A model generated the notes under the pieces. It was not told where the DNA came from, searched no databases, and saw nothing but the letters and a program-made list of their open reading frames with translations. 45,051 nt of DNA from JACDAN01 sp035535195 (GTDB lineage Bacteria > Actinomycetota > Thermoleophilia > Gaiellales > Gaiellaceae), in NCBI GenBank assembly GCA_035535195.1, contig DATLQK010000060.1, positions 1 through 45,051 on the forward strand, written 5' to 3'. The translations under genes and the position numbers were made by a program. This document shows, one piece after another, positions 1-7,827 of the stretch; position 1 is the stretch's first letter; each line of letters opens with the position of its first letter.

Positions 1-693
1 CAGTCCAGAATCGAGCGCCGGCGACTCCTCGAGCACCTTCTGGTGGCGGCGCTGGATCGAGCACTCGCGCTCACCGAGCGAGATCACCCGCTCGGGGTCG
101 CCCAGCAGCTGGATCTCGACGTGGCGGGGCCGCTCGACGTAACGCTCGAAGAAGACGCGGTCGTCGCCGAACGCCGCCTTCGCCTCGCGCTTCGCCGCCT
201 TCACGGCGTCCTCGAGCTCGGCGGGGTCGCGCACGACGCGCATCCCGCGCCCGCCGCCGCCGGCCGCCGCCTTGATCATCAGCGGGTAACCGAGCTCGTC
301 CGGCTCGCCGGCCGGGACCACAGGAACGTCCGCTGCCGCGGCGATCCGCTTCGCCTCGAGCTTGTCCCCGCCCAGCCGCAGTGCCTCCGGACGGGGGCCG
401 ACGAAGAGAAGCCCCGCCGCGCCGACGGCCTCGGCGAAGTCGGGGTTCTCCGCGAGGAAGCCGTAGCCGGGATGGATCGCGCCGGCGCCGCGCTCCTTCG
501 CGGCCCGGATGTGCTCCTCTGAGTCGAGGTAGCTGCTGATCGCGACCGTCTCGTCCGCCGCGCGGGTATGAAGCGCGCCGCGGTCGTCGGGCGGCGCTAC
601 GGCGACGGTGCCGATGCCGAGCTCGCGCGCGGTTCTGAAGATCCGCACGGCGATCTCGCCGCGGTTGGCTACGAGGAGCTTCTCGATCGCCAC
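1..693 (-). CDS. Acyl-CoA carboxylase biotin carboxylase subunit, N-terminal part (cut by window edge)
   Basis: The minus strand translates from a GTG at 693 into MAIEKLLVANRGEIAVRI, the classic start of biotin carboxylase. HPGYGFLAEN, the glycine-rich ATP-grasp loop KAAAGGGGRGMR and the ERECSIQRRHQK motif follow. The 231 codons cover the N-terminal domain and part of the ATP-grasp; the rest, including any biotinyl domain, lies left of the window. The enzyme carboxylates biotin with ATP and bicarbonate. With a methylcrotonyl-CoA-carboxylase-like beta subunit and a LiuC-like hydratase nearby, the likely holoenzyme is methylcrotonyl-CoA carboxylase (leucine degradation). Propionyl-CoA or acetyl-CoA carboxylase remain possible for the alpha subunit alone. 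The start overlaps the end of the MFS gene by 25 bp, suggesting translational coupling. Confidence 0.93.
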   Translation of the reverse strand, partial: MAIEKLLVANRGEIAVRIFRTARELGIGTVAVAPPDDRGALHTRAADETVAISSYLDSEEHIRAAKERGAGAIHPGYGFLAENPDFAEAVGAAGLLFVGPRPEALRLGGDKLEAKRIAAAADVPVVPAGEPDELGYPLMIKAAAGGGGRGMRVVRDPAELEDAVKAAKREAKAAFGDDRVFFERYVERPRHVEIQLLGDPERVISLGERECSIQRRHQKVLEESPALDSGL

Positions 694-1802
694 AGCACCG
701 CGAACGTAATCAGGCAGGCGCCTGACAGGAGCAGATAAGGGAGCGCATCCGATGTCGCCTCGGCAAGCGCGCCGCTGCCTGCGGCGCCGAGTGCCTGCCC
801 CGGGGCCCAGGCGATGTTGATCAGCGCGAACATGTAGGCGTACTCGAGGCCCAGATGCTCGGCCTGGTCGGTGAGCAGCGACATCGCGGGCGTCCAGAAG
901 CTGCCGAACGAGACGCCGGCGAGGACAACGAGGGCCGCGAGGAAGGCCGCGCGGTTCGGCCACGGCAGGAGCGCCGTGAAGATCGATCCCGCGAGCACGC
1001 AGGCGCGCATCGGCGCCAGCCGTCCGATGCGATCGGAGATCCGGCCGACGGCCGGGTTCGCGGCGGCCTCGAGCGCCGCCGTCCCCAGCCATAGCGTCCC
1101 GATCGCGACCGCCGAGAAGCCGAGCTCCTCGAGCCGAAGCGGCGCGAGGACGGAAAGCGTCCCGAAGAAGAGCGCCGGGAGCGCCACGAACCAGACGCCG
1201 AGCACGATGCGCCGATGTCTTAACGCGCCGGCCAGGACGCGGAGCGGTTGGCGTGTCGCAGGTCGCGGCGCGTGCATCGTCGCCGCCCAGGCGGCGAGGC
1301 CCAGCGCGAGGAGCCCGGCGGCGCCGAAGGCCTCCGCCTTTCCGACGACCGACGCGACCCCGCCCAGCACGGGGCCGAAGAGCGCGCCGACGATCGCTGT
1401 CGCCATCGCAGTGCCGATCGTCTGGCCCCGCCTGTCGGCCGGGGTTTCGCTGATCAGCCAGGTGAGCCCGGCGGTCCAGGCGAGGGCGCTGCCGGCGCCC
1501 TGTACGAACCGCGACAGGTCAAGCACCAGGATCGAGTCACCCGTCGCGAAGATGAACGTGGTGACGGCGATCACCACGAGGCCGGCGATCGTGGTCGGCC
1601 GCGGCCCGAACCGTGCCGCGGCGACGCCGCTGGGAATCCCCGCCAGGAACGCACCGGCCGGGTAGGCGGCCGCGAGCACTCCGGCGCCGGCCTTGGAGAG
1701 GTCGAACTCCTCGGCGTAGTCGGGCAGGAGCGGCGTCAGCGCGACGAAAAACATCGTGTCGACGAAGACCGTCCCGCCGACGAGCAGGAGGAGGCGCCGC
1801 AC
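669..1802 (-). CDS. Major facilitator superfamily transporter
   Basis: From the GTG at 1802 this encodes about 377 residues of a 12-helix MFS permease. Helix 1 is near residues 5-27 (LLLLVGGTVFVDTMFFVAL), and a loop 2-3 signature AAARFGPRPT resembles the family G-x3-D-R-x-G-R-R motif. A second loop copy, GRISDRIGR, lies in the C-terminal half. An open frame continues upstream to 2240, but that part is arginine/serine-rich shadow over the two upstream genes, so the GTG just before the first hydrophobic helix is preferred. The substrate cannot be read from sequence. The gene lies between an upstream small gene (11-bp gap) and the biotin carboxylase gene it overlaps, so it may be co-transcribed with the carboxylase. 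Confidence 0.88.
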   Translation of the reverse strand: MRRLLLLVGGTVFVDTMFFVALTPLLPDYAEEFDLSKAGAGVLAAAYPAGAFLAGIPSGVAAARFGPRPTTIAGLVVIAVTTFIFATGDSILVLDLSRFVQGAGSALAWTAGLTWLISETPADRRGQTIGTAMATAIVGALFGPVLGGVASVVGKAEAFGAAGLLALGLAAWAATMHAPRPATRQPLRVLAGALRHRRIVLGVWFVALPALFFGTLSVLAPLRLEELGFSAVAIGTLWLGTAALEAAANPAVGRISDRIGRLAPMRACVLAGSIFTALLPWPNRAAFLAALVVLAGVSFGSFWTPAMSLLTDQAEHLGLEYAYMFALINIAWAPGQALGAAGSGALAEATSDALPYLLLSGACLITFAVLWRSRSSS

Positions 1803-1813
1803 CGGCCGCGCGG

Positions 1814-1987
1814 CTACTTCTTGTCGGTCTTCTTGGGCCCAGCCTCCCGCCGCAGATACAGCTCGGACGGGAGTGGAAGCACGTGCTCTGGCCGGTCGAC
1901 CTTGGTCCGGGCCGGTCCGGTCTCGGGCAGGTACATGTCGCGAGGCACTGCCGGGACTCGCGGGTTCGAGGTGGCTCGATCCGCCAT
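1814..1987 (-). CDS. Small hypothetical protein (57 aa)
   Basis: An ATG at 1987 opens a 57-residue frame (MADRATSNPRVPAVPRDMYL...) ending in a lysine-rich PKKTDKK tail, 8 bp after the upstream membrane protein gene and 11 bp before the MFS start. No signal peptide, membrane helix or known motif is visible. Tight packing in the same direction supports it being real. Longer starts on the same frame overlap the upstream gene and have shadow-like composition. Function unknown. Confidence 0.6.
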   Translation of the reverse strand: MADRATSNPRVPAVPRDMYLPETGPARTKVDRPEHVLPLPSELYLRREAGPKKTDKK

Positions 1988-1995
1988 CGCGCCTC

Positions 1996-2457
1996 TCACT
2001 GTAACGCCAACCCGATCGACCAGAGCGCGACCGCTCCGACCAATGTGAAGCACGCCCAGCGAAACGCGCGCACGAGCCGGTCGATGACGAGCTGGTTCTC
2101 CTCCCAAACCTCTCGATTCGAGTAGACGAGTGCCTCCATCGCCTCGCCGACGTCCACTTGCTCGCGCTTGAAGTACTCGTGGATCGCGGCCGCGTCGACC
2201 GTTGCAACGTACTGGGCCTTCGGTGCCAAGACGAAGACACTGAGGAGGAAGCTGATTACCGCGAGGCCAACGCCGGCGAGGTCAAGGGCGGTCCGGGCGC
2301 CGTCGTCGAGAGCCCGTCCGCCGAGCAGGGCGATCGCGATCGCGGTCGCGGCCAAGAGCACCCCCGTCCTGCTGCGCAGCTCGTTCAATGACGCTTCCTG
2401 CTGGCCGAGCGATCGCGTCGAGAGGCCGTAGGCGAGTTCGGAGATTGATGTTGCCAC
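1996..2457 (-). CDS. Three-helix membrane protein, SLATT/Pycsar-effector-like topology
   Basis: This 153-residue protein has hydrophobic segments at about residues 33-52 and 60-80, a charged helical middle (about 85-130, with DAAAIHEYFKREQVD and EENQLVIDRLVRAFR) and a last helix at about 132-150. Two N-terminal membrane helices followed by a soluble helical stretch is the layout of small two-transmembrane effector-type proteins (SLATT, PycTM) as well as of many unannotated actinobacterial membrane proteins. No nucleotide cyclase or SMODS partner is seen nearby, so no defence role can be claimed. It lies between the hydratase and a 57-residue gene on the same strand. Confidence 0.75.
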   Translation of the reverse strand: MATSISELAYGLSTRSLGQQEASLNELRSRTGVLLAATAIAIALLGGRALDDGARTALDLAGVGLAVISFLLSVFVLAPKAQYVATVDAAAIHEYFKREQVDVGEAMEALVYSNREVWEENQLVIDRLVRAFRWACFTLVGAVALWSIGLALQ

Positions 2458-2489
2458 CGCAGGCTACAGCCTGCCTGACGGGGCGGACG

Positions 2490-3230
2490 TCACTCGATCC
2501 AGGCTGGCTTGCGACGCTCGAGGAACGCCCGGAGGCCGTCTTGTCCTTCCGCTCCCGACCGCAGCCGCGCCGCGATCTGGGCAGCCTCCTCGCCGCCCGG
2601 TCGCCGGCGCACGAGCTTCTTGGCCTCGCGCGTGGCCTCCGGTCCAGAGGTCAGGAGCTCGCTGACCACGAGCTCGACAGCTGCGTCGAGGTTGTCCGTC
2701 ACCTCGCTGACGAGCCCGATCCGCAACGCGACGTGCGCGCCGAACCGCTCGCCGGTGAGGAAGTAGCGTCGGGCGGCCTCTCCGATCCGAGGCAGGACGA
2801 ACGGTGAGATCACCGCCGGAATGATCCCGAGCTTCACCTCGGAGAAGCCGAAGACGGCGTCCCCGGCGGCGATGGAGATGTCGAGGCAGGCCGTGACGCC
2901 GGAGCCGCCGCCGAGCGCGTAGCCCTGGATCCGGCCGACGACCGGCGTGGGGCAGCTGTCGATCGCCTCGAGCATGCTGAAGAGACGGAGCGCGTCCTCG
3001 ACGTTCTCCTCGTAGGTCAGGTCGATCGCCGCGCGCTGCCACTCCACGTCCGCCCCGGCGCAGAAGCTGGGGCCGTCACCGGCGAGGACGACGACCCGCG
3101 CGTCGCCGACGTCCGAGAACGCCTCGTGGAGCTCGCGGATCAGCTCTGCATCGAAGGCGTTTCGCCGCTCCGGCTTCGCGAGCGTGACGCGCAGGACGGG
3201 CCCGTCGCGTTCGATCCGGAGGCCGCTCAT
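2490..3230 (-). CDS. liuC: Enoyl-CoA hydratase family, methylglutaconyl-CoA hydratase-like
   Basis: The ATG at 3230 gives 246 residues, normal for the crotonase fold. Oxyanion-hole segments are visible as FCAGADVEW and ALGGGSGVTACLD, followed by SEVKLGIIPAVISPFVL and RYFLTGERF. The last two are characteristic of the methylglutaconyl-CoA hydratases (LiuC/AtuE branch) that act after methylcrotonyl-CoA carboxylase. The carboxylase beta and alpha subunit genes on the same strand support a role in leucine degradation. The open frame extends upstream to 3533 but runs through the divergent DapA-family gene with arginine-rich shadow sequence, so the internal ATG is used. It is divergent from the next gene, with only 23 bp between starts. 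Confidence 0.88.
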   Translation of the reverse strand: MSGLRIERDGPVLRVTLAKPERRNAFDAELIRELHEAFSDVGDARVVVLAGDGPSFCAGADVEWQRAAIDLTYEENVEDALRLFSMLEAIDSCPTPVVGRIQGYALGGGSGVTACLDISIAAGDAVFGFSEVKLGIIPAVISPFVLPRIGEAARRYFLTGERFGAHVALRIGLVSEVTDNLDAAVELVVSELLTSGPEATREAKKLVRRRPGGEEAAQIAARLRSGAEGQDGLRAFLERRKPAWIE

Positions 3231-3253
3231 CGCCGAGACCTTAAAGTCGTGGC

Positions 3254-4051
3254 GTGCTGAAGGGACGGATCGCCGCCGCCGTGACGCCGCTCCGCGACCA
3301 GGGGGCAGCGCTCGACCTCGGCGCGGTCCCGCCGTATGTGGACTTCCTCGCCGAGGGCGGCCTCGACGGCATCCTCGCGCTCGGGACGACCGGCGAGGGA
3401 ATCCTGCTCTCGGTGCCGGAGCGGCGGCAGGTCGCCGAGGCGTTCGTGGCCTCGGCGCGCGACCGGCTCGACGTCGCCGTCCACTGCGGGGCGCAGACGA
3501 CGGCGGACACGGTCGAGCTCGCCCGCCATGCAACGGCTGCGGGCGCGGACGCGGTCGCCGTGATCGGCCCGCCGTACTACGCCTACGACGAGGAGGCGCT
3601 CTACGCCCACTTCGCAGCCGCGGCGGAGGCCGCGGGGGAGACGCCGTTCTACCTCTACGAGTTCAAGGCGCGCACGGGCTACTCGATCCCGCTGTCCGTG
3701 ATCGAGCGGCTCGGGGTCCGGGTGGCCGGGCTCAAGGTCTCGAACCAGCCGTTCGAGGCAGTAGCCCCGTACCTGATGGACGGAAAGGACGTGTTCGTCG
3801 GCGCCGAGTCACTGGTGGAGCGGGGGCTGGCGGAGGGAGCGGCGGGGAGCGTGTCCGGCCTGGCGGCCGCGTTTCCGGAAGGCGTCGGACCGGAGCGGCG
3901 CGCGGTGCTCGAGCGCTATCCGTTCCAGGCGGCGCTGAAGGCCGTGATCGGCTTCCGCGGCGTTCCGGTGCGCGAGGACGTCCGGGCGCCGCTCCGGCGC
4001 CTGACCGAGGCCGAGCGCGCGGAGCTTCGCGCATGGCTCGAATCGTCGTAG
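3254..4051 (+). CDS. Dihydrodipicolinate synthase/N-acetylneuraminate lyase family protein
   Basis: This 265-residue TIM-barrel protein starts at a GTG (3254). It shows the family substrate-carboxylate loop GTTGEG (residues 44-49), a YLYEF tyrosine segment (133-137) where DapA has YNxP, and the Schiff-base lysine in GLKVSNQ (K161). The family makes or breaks C-C bonds through a lysine-bound pyruvate imine. The changed tyrosine segment argues against DapA proper. Its stop overlaps the start of an FAD-dependent amine oxidoreductase by 19 bp, so the two are probably co-translated. That pairing resembles hydroxyproline or other amino-acid catabolism (DapA-like deaminase plus DAO-type dehydrogenase), which is inference only. 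Confidence 0.85.
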   Translation: MLKGRIAAAVTPLRDQGAALDLGAVPPYVDFLAEGGLDGILALGTTGEGILLSVPERRQVAEAFVASARDRLDVAVHCGAQTTADTVELARHATAAGADAVAVIGPPYYAYDEEALYAHFAAAAEAAGETPFYLYEFKARTGYSIPLSVIERLGVRVAGLKVSNQPFEAVAPYLMDGKDVFVGAESLVERGLAEGAAGSVSGLAAAFPEGVGPERRAVLERYPFQAALKAVIGFRGVPVREDVRAPLRRLTEAERAELRAWLESS

Positions 4052-5073
4052 CCGGCGCCGGGGCGGTCGGCGCCTCGATCGCGTACCACCTCGTCCGGCG
4101 CGGGACCGACGACGAGGTGATCCTCTGCGAGCGGGAGACGATCGCCTCCGGCGCGACCGGGAAGGCGATGGGCGGCGTGCGGCAGCAGTTCTCGTCCGCG
4201 CCCGAGGTGCGCCTGGCCCAGGCGAGCGCCCGGTTCTTCGCAGAGCTCGGCCCCCCGCTCTTCGAGCAGGTCGGCTACCTGTTCCTGGCGACGACCGACG
4301 CGGGGCTGGAGGAGCTGCTCGAGCGGCGGGAACGGCAGGTTGGGCTGGGGGTTCCGGTCGAGGAGGTCGATCCGAGCTTCGTGCACGGCCTGCGAACGGA
4401 CGACGTCCTCGGGGCCGTGATCTGCCGCGAGGACGGGGTCGCCGACCCGGTCGGGGTGACCCGGCACCTCGTCGAGCAGGCCGTCGCGGGCGGCGCGGAG
4501 CTGCACGAGCACACGGACGCGCGCGAGGTGGACGGCGACGTGCTCGTCGTCGCCTGCGGCGCGGCATCCCCCGAGCTCGTCGACGTCCCGGTCCGGCCGC
4601 TCGTGCGGCAGCTCGTGGATACCGAGGCAGTTCCCGGGCTCCCCGCGGATCTGCCGATGACGATCGAGGGCGAGTCCGGCTTCCACTTTCGCCGGGCGGG
4701 AAACGGCCTCCGCCTGGCCCGCGGCGAGCCGCAGCTGCGGTGGGAGGTTGATCCGTTCGTGGACGACGACCTCGTTTCGGCGGCCCTCGAGCAGGTCGCG
4801 TATCGATACCCGGCCGCGGCCGGCGTCGGAGTGGCCGGAGCCTGGGCGGGGCACTACGACATGACTCCGGACGCCCATCCGATCATCGGCTGGGTCGGCG
4901 AGGGCGTCTACGCAGCCTGCGGCTTCTCCGGCCACGGCTTCATGCAGGCGCCGGCCGTCGGCGCGGCGGTCGCCGAGGAGCTCCTCACCGGCGAGTCGCC
5001 GTTCGACCTCTCGCCGTACCGGCTCGACCGCTTCGCCGGCGGCGCCGTTTTTCCAGAGACCCTCGTCCTCTGA
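4033..5073 (+). CDS. FAD-dependent amine/amino-acid oxidoreductase (DAO family)
   Basis: The ATG at 4033 yields 346 residues. The N-terminal dinucleotide-binding motif GAGAVG (8-13) is followed by an acidic strand end (ILCERE) and SGATGKAMGGVRQQF, typical of sarcosine oxidase/glycine oxidase/D-amino-acid dehydrogenase relatives. The C-terminal FAD-closing segment reads GFSGHGFMQAPAVG, also family-typical. The protein would oxidise a secondary or primary amine of an amino acid, passing electrons to oxygen or a carrier; the substrate is not readable. It overlaps the DapA-family gene upstream. The long upstream extension of the same frame is a shadow of that gene. Confidence 0.88.
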   Translation: MARIVVAGAGAVGASIAYHLVRRGTDDEVILCERETIASGATGKAMGGVRQQFSSAPEVRLAQASARFFAELGPPLFEQVGYLFLATTDAGLEELLERRERQVGLGVPVEEVDPSFVHGLRTDDVLGAVICREDGVADPVGVTRHLVEQAVAGGAELHEHTDAREVDGDVLVVACGAASPELVDVPVRPLVRQLVDTEAVPGLPADLPMTIEGESGFHFRRAGNGLRLARGEPQLRWEVDPFVDDDLVSAALEQVAYRYPAAAGVGVAGAWAGHYDMTPDAHPIIGWVGEGVYAACGFSGHGFMQAPAVGAAVAEELLTGESPFDLSPYRLDRFAGGAVFPETLVL

Positions 5074-5119
5074 GACCCGTCCTGGTGCCAGGCACGGGGC
5101 GACGTCCCGGCGGGACGGT

Positions 5120-5452
5120 CTAGGGCTCGAAGGCCAGGCCGAGGCGCGAGAGCTCCTCGATCTCGAATCGGCCCTCGATCGTCGCCTCGACGTCGAACTC
5201 CTCCCCGATGTCCGGGTCCTTTCCGATCAGCTCCCGGGCCCGGCCGGGGAGCGGCTGCCGCGCGGCCTCCTCCGTCTCCCAGAGATACACCGCGCCCCAG
5301 CGGTCGGTCGTCTCGTCCGAGATCCACGCCTTGAAGCGGAGCCCCGGGATCTCCTCGAACTGGTCGACCGACTCCTCGCGCAGGTACCGGCGGAGCTCGT
5401 CGATCGTCGTCTTCGAGTCCGCGAGGCTCCAGATCACGAGGCGGAGGATCAT
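5120..5452 (-). CDS. YdhR/ABM-fold monooxygenase-like protein
   Basis: This 110-residue protein (MILRLVIWSLADSKTTIDEL...) has the pattern of dimeric alpha-beta (ferredoxin-like) monooxygenase-fold proteins: an N-terminal strand, a helix with LRRYLREE, then GLRFKAWISDE and WGAVYLWET, which resemble YdhR-type proteins (strand pairs ending in GGVYLFxxxxxA). Most such proteins have no established substrate. Its ATG overlaps the end of the 75-residue gene by 4 bp, and a 47-residue gene overlaps that one by 1 bp, so this is the third gene of a tight operon. Confidence 0.7.
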   Translation of the reverse strand: MILRLVIWSLADSKTTIDELRRYLREESVDQFEEIPGLRFKAWISDETTDRWGAVYLWETEEAARQPLPGRARELIGKDPDIGEEFDVEATIEGRFEIEELSRLGLAFEP

Positions 5453-5676
5453 CCCTCCGCCTCGTCCGGCTGCTCGGCCGGCTCGCGACGGTTCAGCCGG
5501 TCGAGGAACGCATTGCGCAGCCCCTCGCCGGTGACCTTCAGCGGGTAACGGGGCCGGCGCGGCTCGACCTTGACGATCTTCACGTCGCCGCTCGCGTCGC
5601 CGTACGACCGCCCATAAGCCTCGGCCTCACCGATCTGGTGTAGCCGCGATTCTTTCTTCCGGCGGAACAGGGGCAC
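5449..5676 (-). CDS. Small conserved-looking hypothetical protein (75 aa)
   Basis: A GTG start at 5676 opens 75 residues beginning MPLFRRKKESRLHQIGEAEAYGR, with a basic N-terminus and a KVTGEGLRNAFLDRL segment. No membrane helix or catalytic motif is recognisable. Both neighbours overlap it (1 bp upstream in TAGTG, 4 bp downstream), strong evidence that all three small genes are translated together. Function unknown. Confidence 0.68.
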   Translation of the reverse strand: MPLFRRKKESRLHQIGEAEAYGRSYGDASGDVKIVKVEPRRPRYPLKVTGEGLRNAFLDRLNRREPAEQPDEAEG

Positions 5677-5819
5677 TACGACGGGTCAGGGAGCTTCGCC
5701 AGAACCGCCTTGATACTCCGCAGGACGTCCGCTTCCTCGTGACCGAAGTCCTCGAGGAATGAGTGGAGCGCGTTCCGGATGATCCGGAGCTCCTCTTCCG
5801 TCAGCTCGATGGTGTGCAT
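5676..5819 (-). CDS. Tiny hypothetical protein (47 aa)
   Basis: The ATG at 5819 starts a 47-residue acidic helical peptide (MHTIELTEEELRIIRNALHS...). Its TAG stop shares one base with the GTG of the next gene (TAGTG). The amphipathic pattern ELTEEELRIIRNALHSFLEDF resembles small regulatory or adaptor helices. No function can be assigned. It starts 8 bp after the cupin stop codon and fits the same operon direction. Confidence 0.62.
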   Translation of the reverse strand: MHTIELTEEELRIIRNALHSFLEDFGHEEADVLRSIKAVLAKLPDPS

Positions 5820-5827
5820 CCGGGGAT

Positions 5828-6187
5828 TTAACCCCAGCTGGGCGGCTCGTACGTTCCCTCGAGTGGCGCGCCGAACGTCACGATCTCGACGCCCTCGTCG
5901 CCAGCGACCGGAACACGCGTGGAGTCCGAGTCGACGCGGATGAACCTGCCGGGCCGCAGCTCGACCTCCTCGCCGTCGATCCGCATCGTCCCGCCGCCGC
6001 GCACGACGAAGTAGACCTCCTCGTGGTTCTCGCCGGCATGGTCGTGCTCGCGACCCTCGACCCCGGGCGGCAGCGTGAAGTAGTTGAAGCCGAAGGCTTG
6101 CGTGCCCGTGGCGCGGCGCGCCTTTCGGACCATCCCGCCCGGGCCTTCACCCTCGAGCGAGTCGACATCGACGAACGTATATCCCAT
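5828..6187 (-). CDS. Cupin domain protein
   Basis: From the ATG at 6187 this encodes 119 residues with a full cupin: motif 1 is GREHDHAGENHEEVYFVV (the H-x-H-x(n)-E pattern), followed by GGGTMRIDGEE and motif 2 LRPGRFIRV. The fold usually binds a divalent metal, but the second-motif histidine of classical metal-binding cupins is not evident, so metal binding is uncertain. Its start codon overlaps the stop of the carboxyltransferase gene by one base (TAATG), implying co-translation. Role unknown. The longer frame to 6475 is a shadow of the carboxyltransferase gene. Confidence 0.85.
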   Translation of the reverse strand: MGYTFVDVDSLEGEGPGGMVRKARRATGTQAFGFNYFTLPPGVEGREHDHAGENHEEVYFVVRGGGTMRIDGEEVELRPGRFIRVDSDSTRVPVAGDEGVEIVTFGAPLEGTYEPPSWG

Positions 6188-7746
6188 TACATCCGAAAGA
6201 TGCCATACCGGCTCTCGGGGATCGGCGCGTTCAGGGCCGCCGAGAGCCCGAGGGCCAGTACCCGCCGCGTGTCGAGCGGGTCGATGATCCCGTCGTCCCA
6301 GAGCCTCGCAGTCGAGTGGTACGGATTCCCCTCGGCCTCGTAGCGCGCGCGGATCTCCTCCGGGTCCGCGTCGCCCACCATCGTCAGCACCGTCGCCGCC
6401 TGCTCGCCGCCCATCACCGAGATGCGCGCGTTCGGCCACATCCAGAGTTGCCGCGGCCCGTACGCGCGCCCGCACATCGCATAGTTGCCGGCGCCGAACG
6501 ACCCCCCGGTCACGACCGTGAACTTCGGGACGTCAGCGCACGCCGTCGCCATCACGAGCTTCGCGCCGTCCCGCGCGATCCCGCCCGTCTCGTACTCGGT
6601 CCCGACCATGAAGCCGGTGATGTTCTGGAGGTAGACGAGCGGGATCCGGCGCTTGGCCGCCAGCTCGATGAAGTGCGCGCCCTTCTGCGACGACTCCGCG
6701 AAGAGCACGCCGTTGTTCGCAAGGATCCCGACCGGAAAGCCCTCGATCCGCGCGAAGCCGCACACGAGCGTTTCGCCGTAGAGCTCCTTGAACTCGTGAA
6801 ACCGGCTCCCGTCGACGATCCGCGCGATCAGCTCGCGCGGGTCGACCTGCTGGCGGAAGTCCTCGGGAATCAGCCCGTACAGCTCGGATGGGTCGGCGAC
6901 GGCCTCCTCCGGGGGCGCCACGTCCCACGGGAGCTCCTTCCGGCGGTGCAGGTTCCGGACGACTGAGCGGACGAGCGCGAGTGCATGCTCGTCGCTCGTC
7001 GCGTAGTGGTCGGCGACGCCTGAGCGGCGGGTGTGGACGTCGGCGCCGCCCAGCTCTTCCGCGCTCACCTCCTGCCCGGTGGCCGCCTTCACGAGCGGCG
7101 GGCCGCCGATGAAGATCGTCCCCGTGCCGCGGACGATGATCGTCTCGTCGCTCATCGCCGGGACGTAGGCGCCGCCGGCCGTGCAGGAGCCCATCACCGC
7201 GGCGATCTGCGGGATGCCTTTCGCCGACAGCCGCGCCTGGTTGAAGAAGATCCGGCCGAAGTGGTCGCGGTCGGGGAAGACCTCGTCTTGGAGCGGGAGG
7301 AACGCGCCGCCGGAGTCGACGAGGTAGATGCACGGCAGGTTGTTCTGCTCGGCGATCTCCTGCGCCCGCAGGTGCTTCTTGACCGTGATCGGGAAGTAGG
7401 TGCCGCCCTTGACGGTCGCGTCGTTCGCGACGATCACGCACTCCTGGCCCTCGACGACGCCGATCCCGGTGACGATTCCCGCCGACGGCGCCTGCCCGTC
7501 GTAGAGGTCCCAGCCGGCGAGCGCACTCAGCTCGAGGAACGCGCTGCCGGGATCGAGCAGCCGGTCGACGCGCTCGCGGGCAGTCAGCTTCCCGCGTGAT
7601 CGATGGCGTTCGACGGCCTTCTCGCCGCCGCCTCGCGCGACCTTCGCCGTCCGCTCCCGGAGCTCGGAGACGAGCTGTTCCATCCGCTCGCGGCGCGTGG
7701 CGAAAACGTCGGAATCCCGCTCTACCTGGGAGGTGAGGACCGCCAC
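6187..7746 (-). CDS. mccB: Acyl-CoA carboxylase carboxyltransferase (beta) subunit, methylcrotonyl-CoA carboxylase-like
   Basis: The GTG at 7746 gives 519 residues, normal for this family (about 510-540). The crotonase-like N and C halves are both complete: KGGTYFPITVKKHLRAQEIA, YLVDSGGAFLPLQDEVFPD, GSCTAGGAYVPAMSDE, then YLQNITGFMVGTEYE, GGSFGAGNYAMCGRAYGPR and SVMGGEQAA. The SGGAFLPLQ and GRAYGPRQLWMWPNARI segments are those of methylcrotonyl-CoA (or geranyl-CoA) carboxylase rather than propionyl-CoA carboxylase. The enzyme transfers CO2 from carboxybiotin to 3-methylcrotonyl-CoA in leucine breakdown. The matching biotin carboxylase and hydratase genes lie downstream on the same strand, interrupted by unrelated genes. 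Confidence 0.92.
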   Translation of the reverse strand: MAVLTSQVERDSDVFATRRERMEQLVSELRERTAKVARGGGEKAVERHRSRGKLTARERVDRLLDPGSAFLELSALAGWDLYDGQAPSAGIVTGIGVVEGQECVIVANDATVKGGTYFPITVKKHLRAQEIAEQNNLPCIYLVDSGGAFLPLQDEVFPDRDHFGRIFFNQARLSAKGIPQIAAVMGSCTAGGAYVPAMSDETIIVRGTGTIFIGGPPLVKAATGQEVSAEELGGADVHTRRSGVADHYATSDEHALALVRSVVRNLHRRKELPWDVAPPEEAVADPSELYGLIPEDFRQQVDPRELIARIVDGSRFHEFKELYGETLVCGFARIEGFPVGILANNGVLFAESSQKGAHFIELAAKRRIPLVYLQNITGFMVGTEYETGGIARDGAKLVMATACADVPKFTVVTGGSFGAGNYAMCGRAYGPRQLWMWPNARISVMGGEQAATVLTMVGDADPEEIRARYEAEGNPYHSTARLWDDGIIDPLDTRRVLALGLSAALNAPIPESRYGIFRM

Positions 7747-7827
7747 GAGGCCAGCCTAGCCGTGGGGTCGGACCTGCAAGGTCTGGACTTGTCTCGGCGG
7801 CCTCCGGCGCTGAGAGTGGGGGCACAT

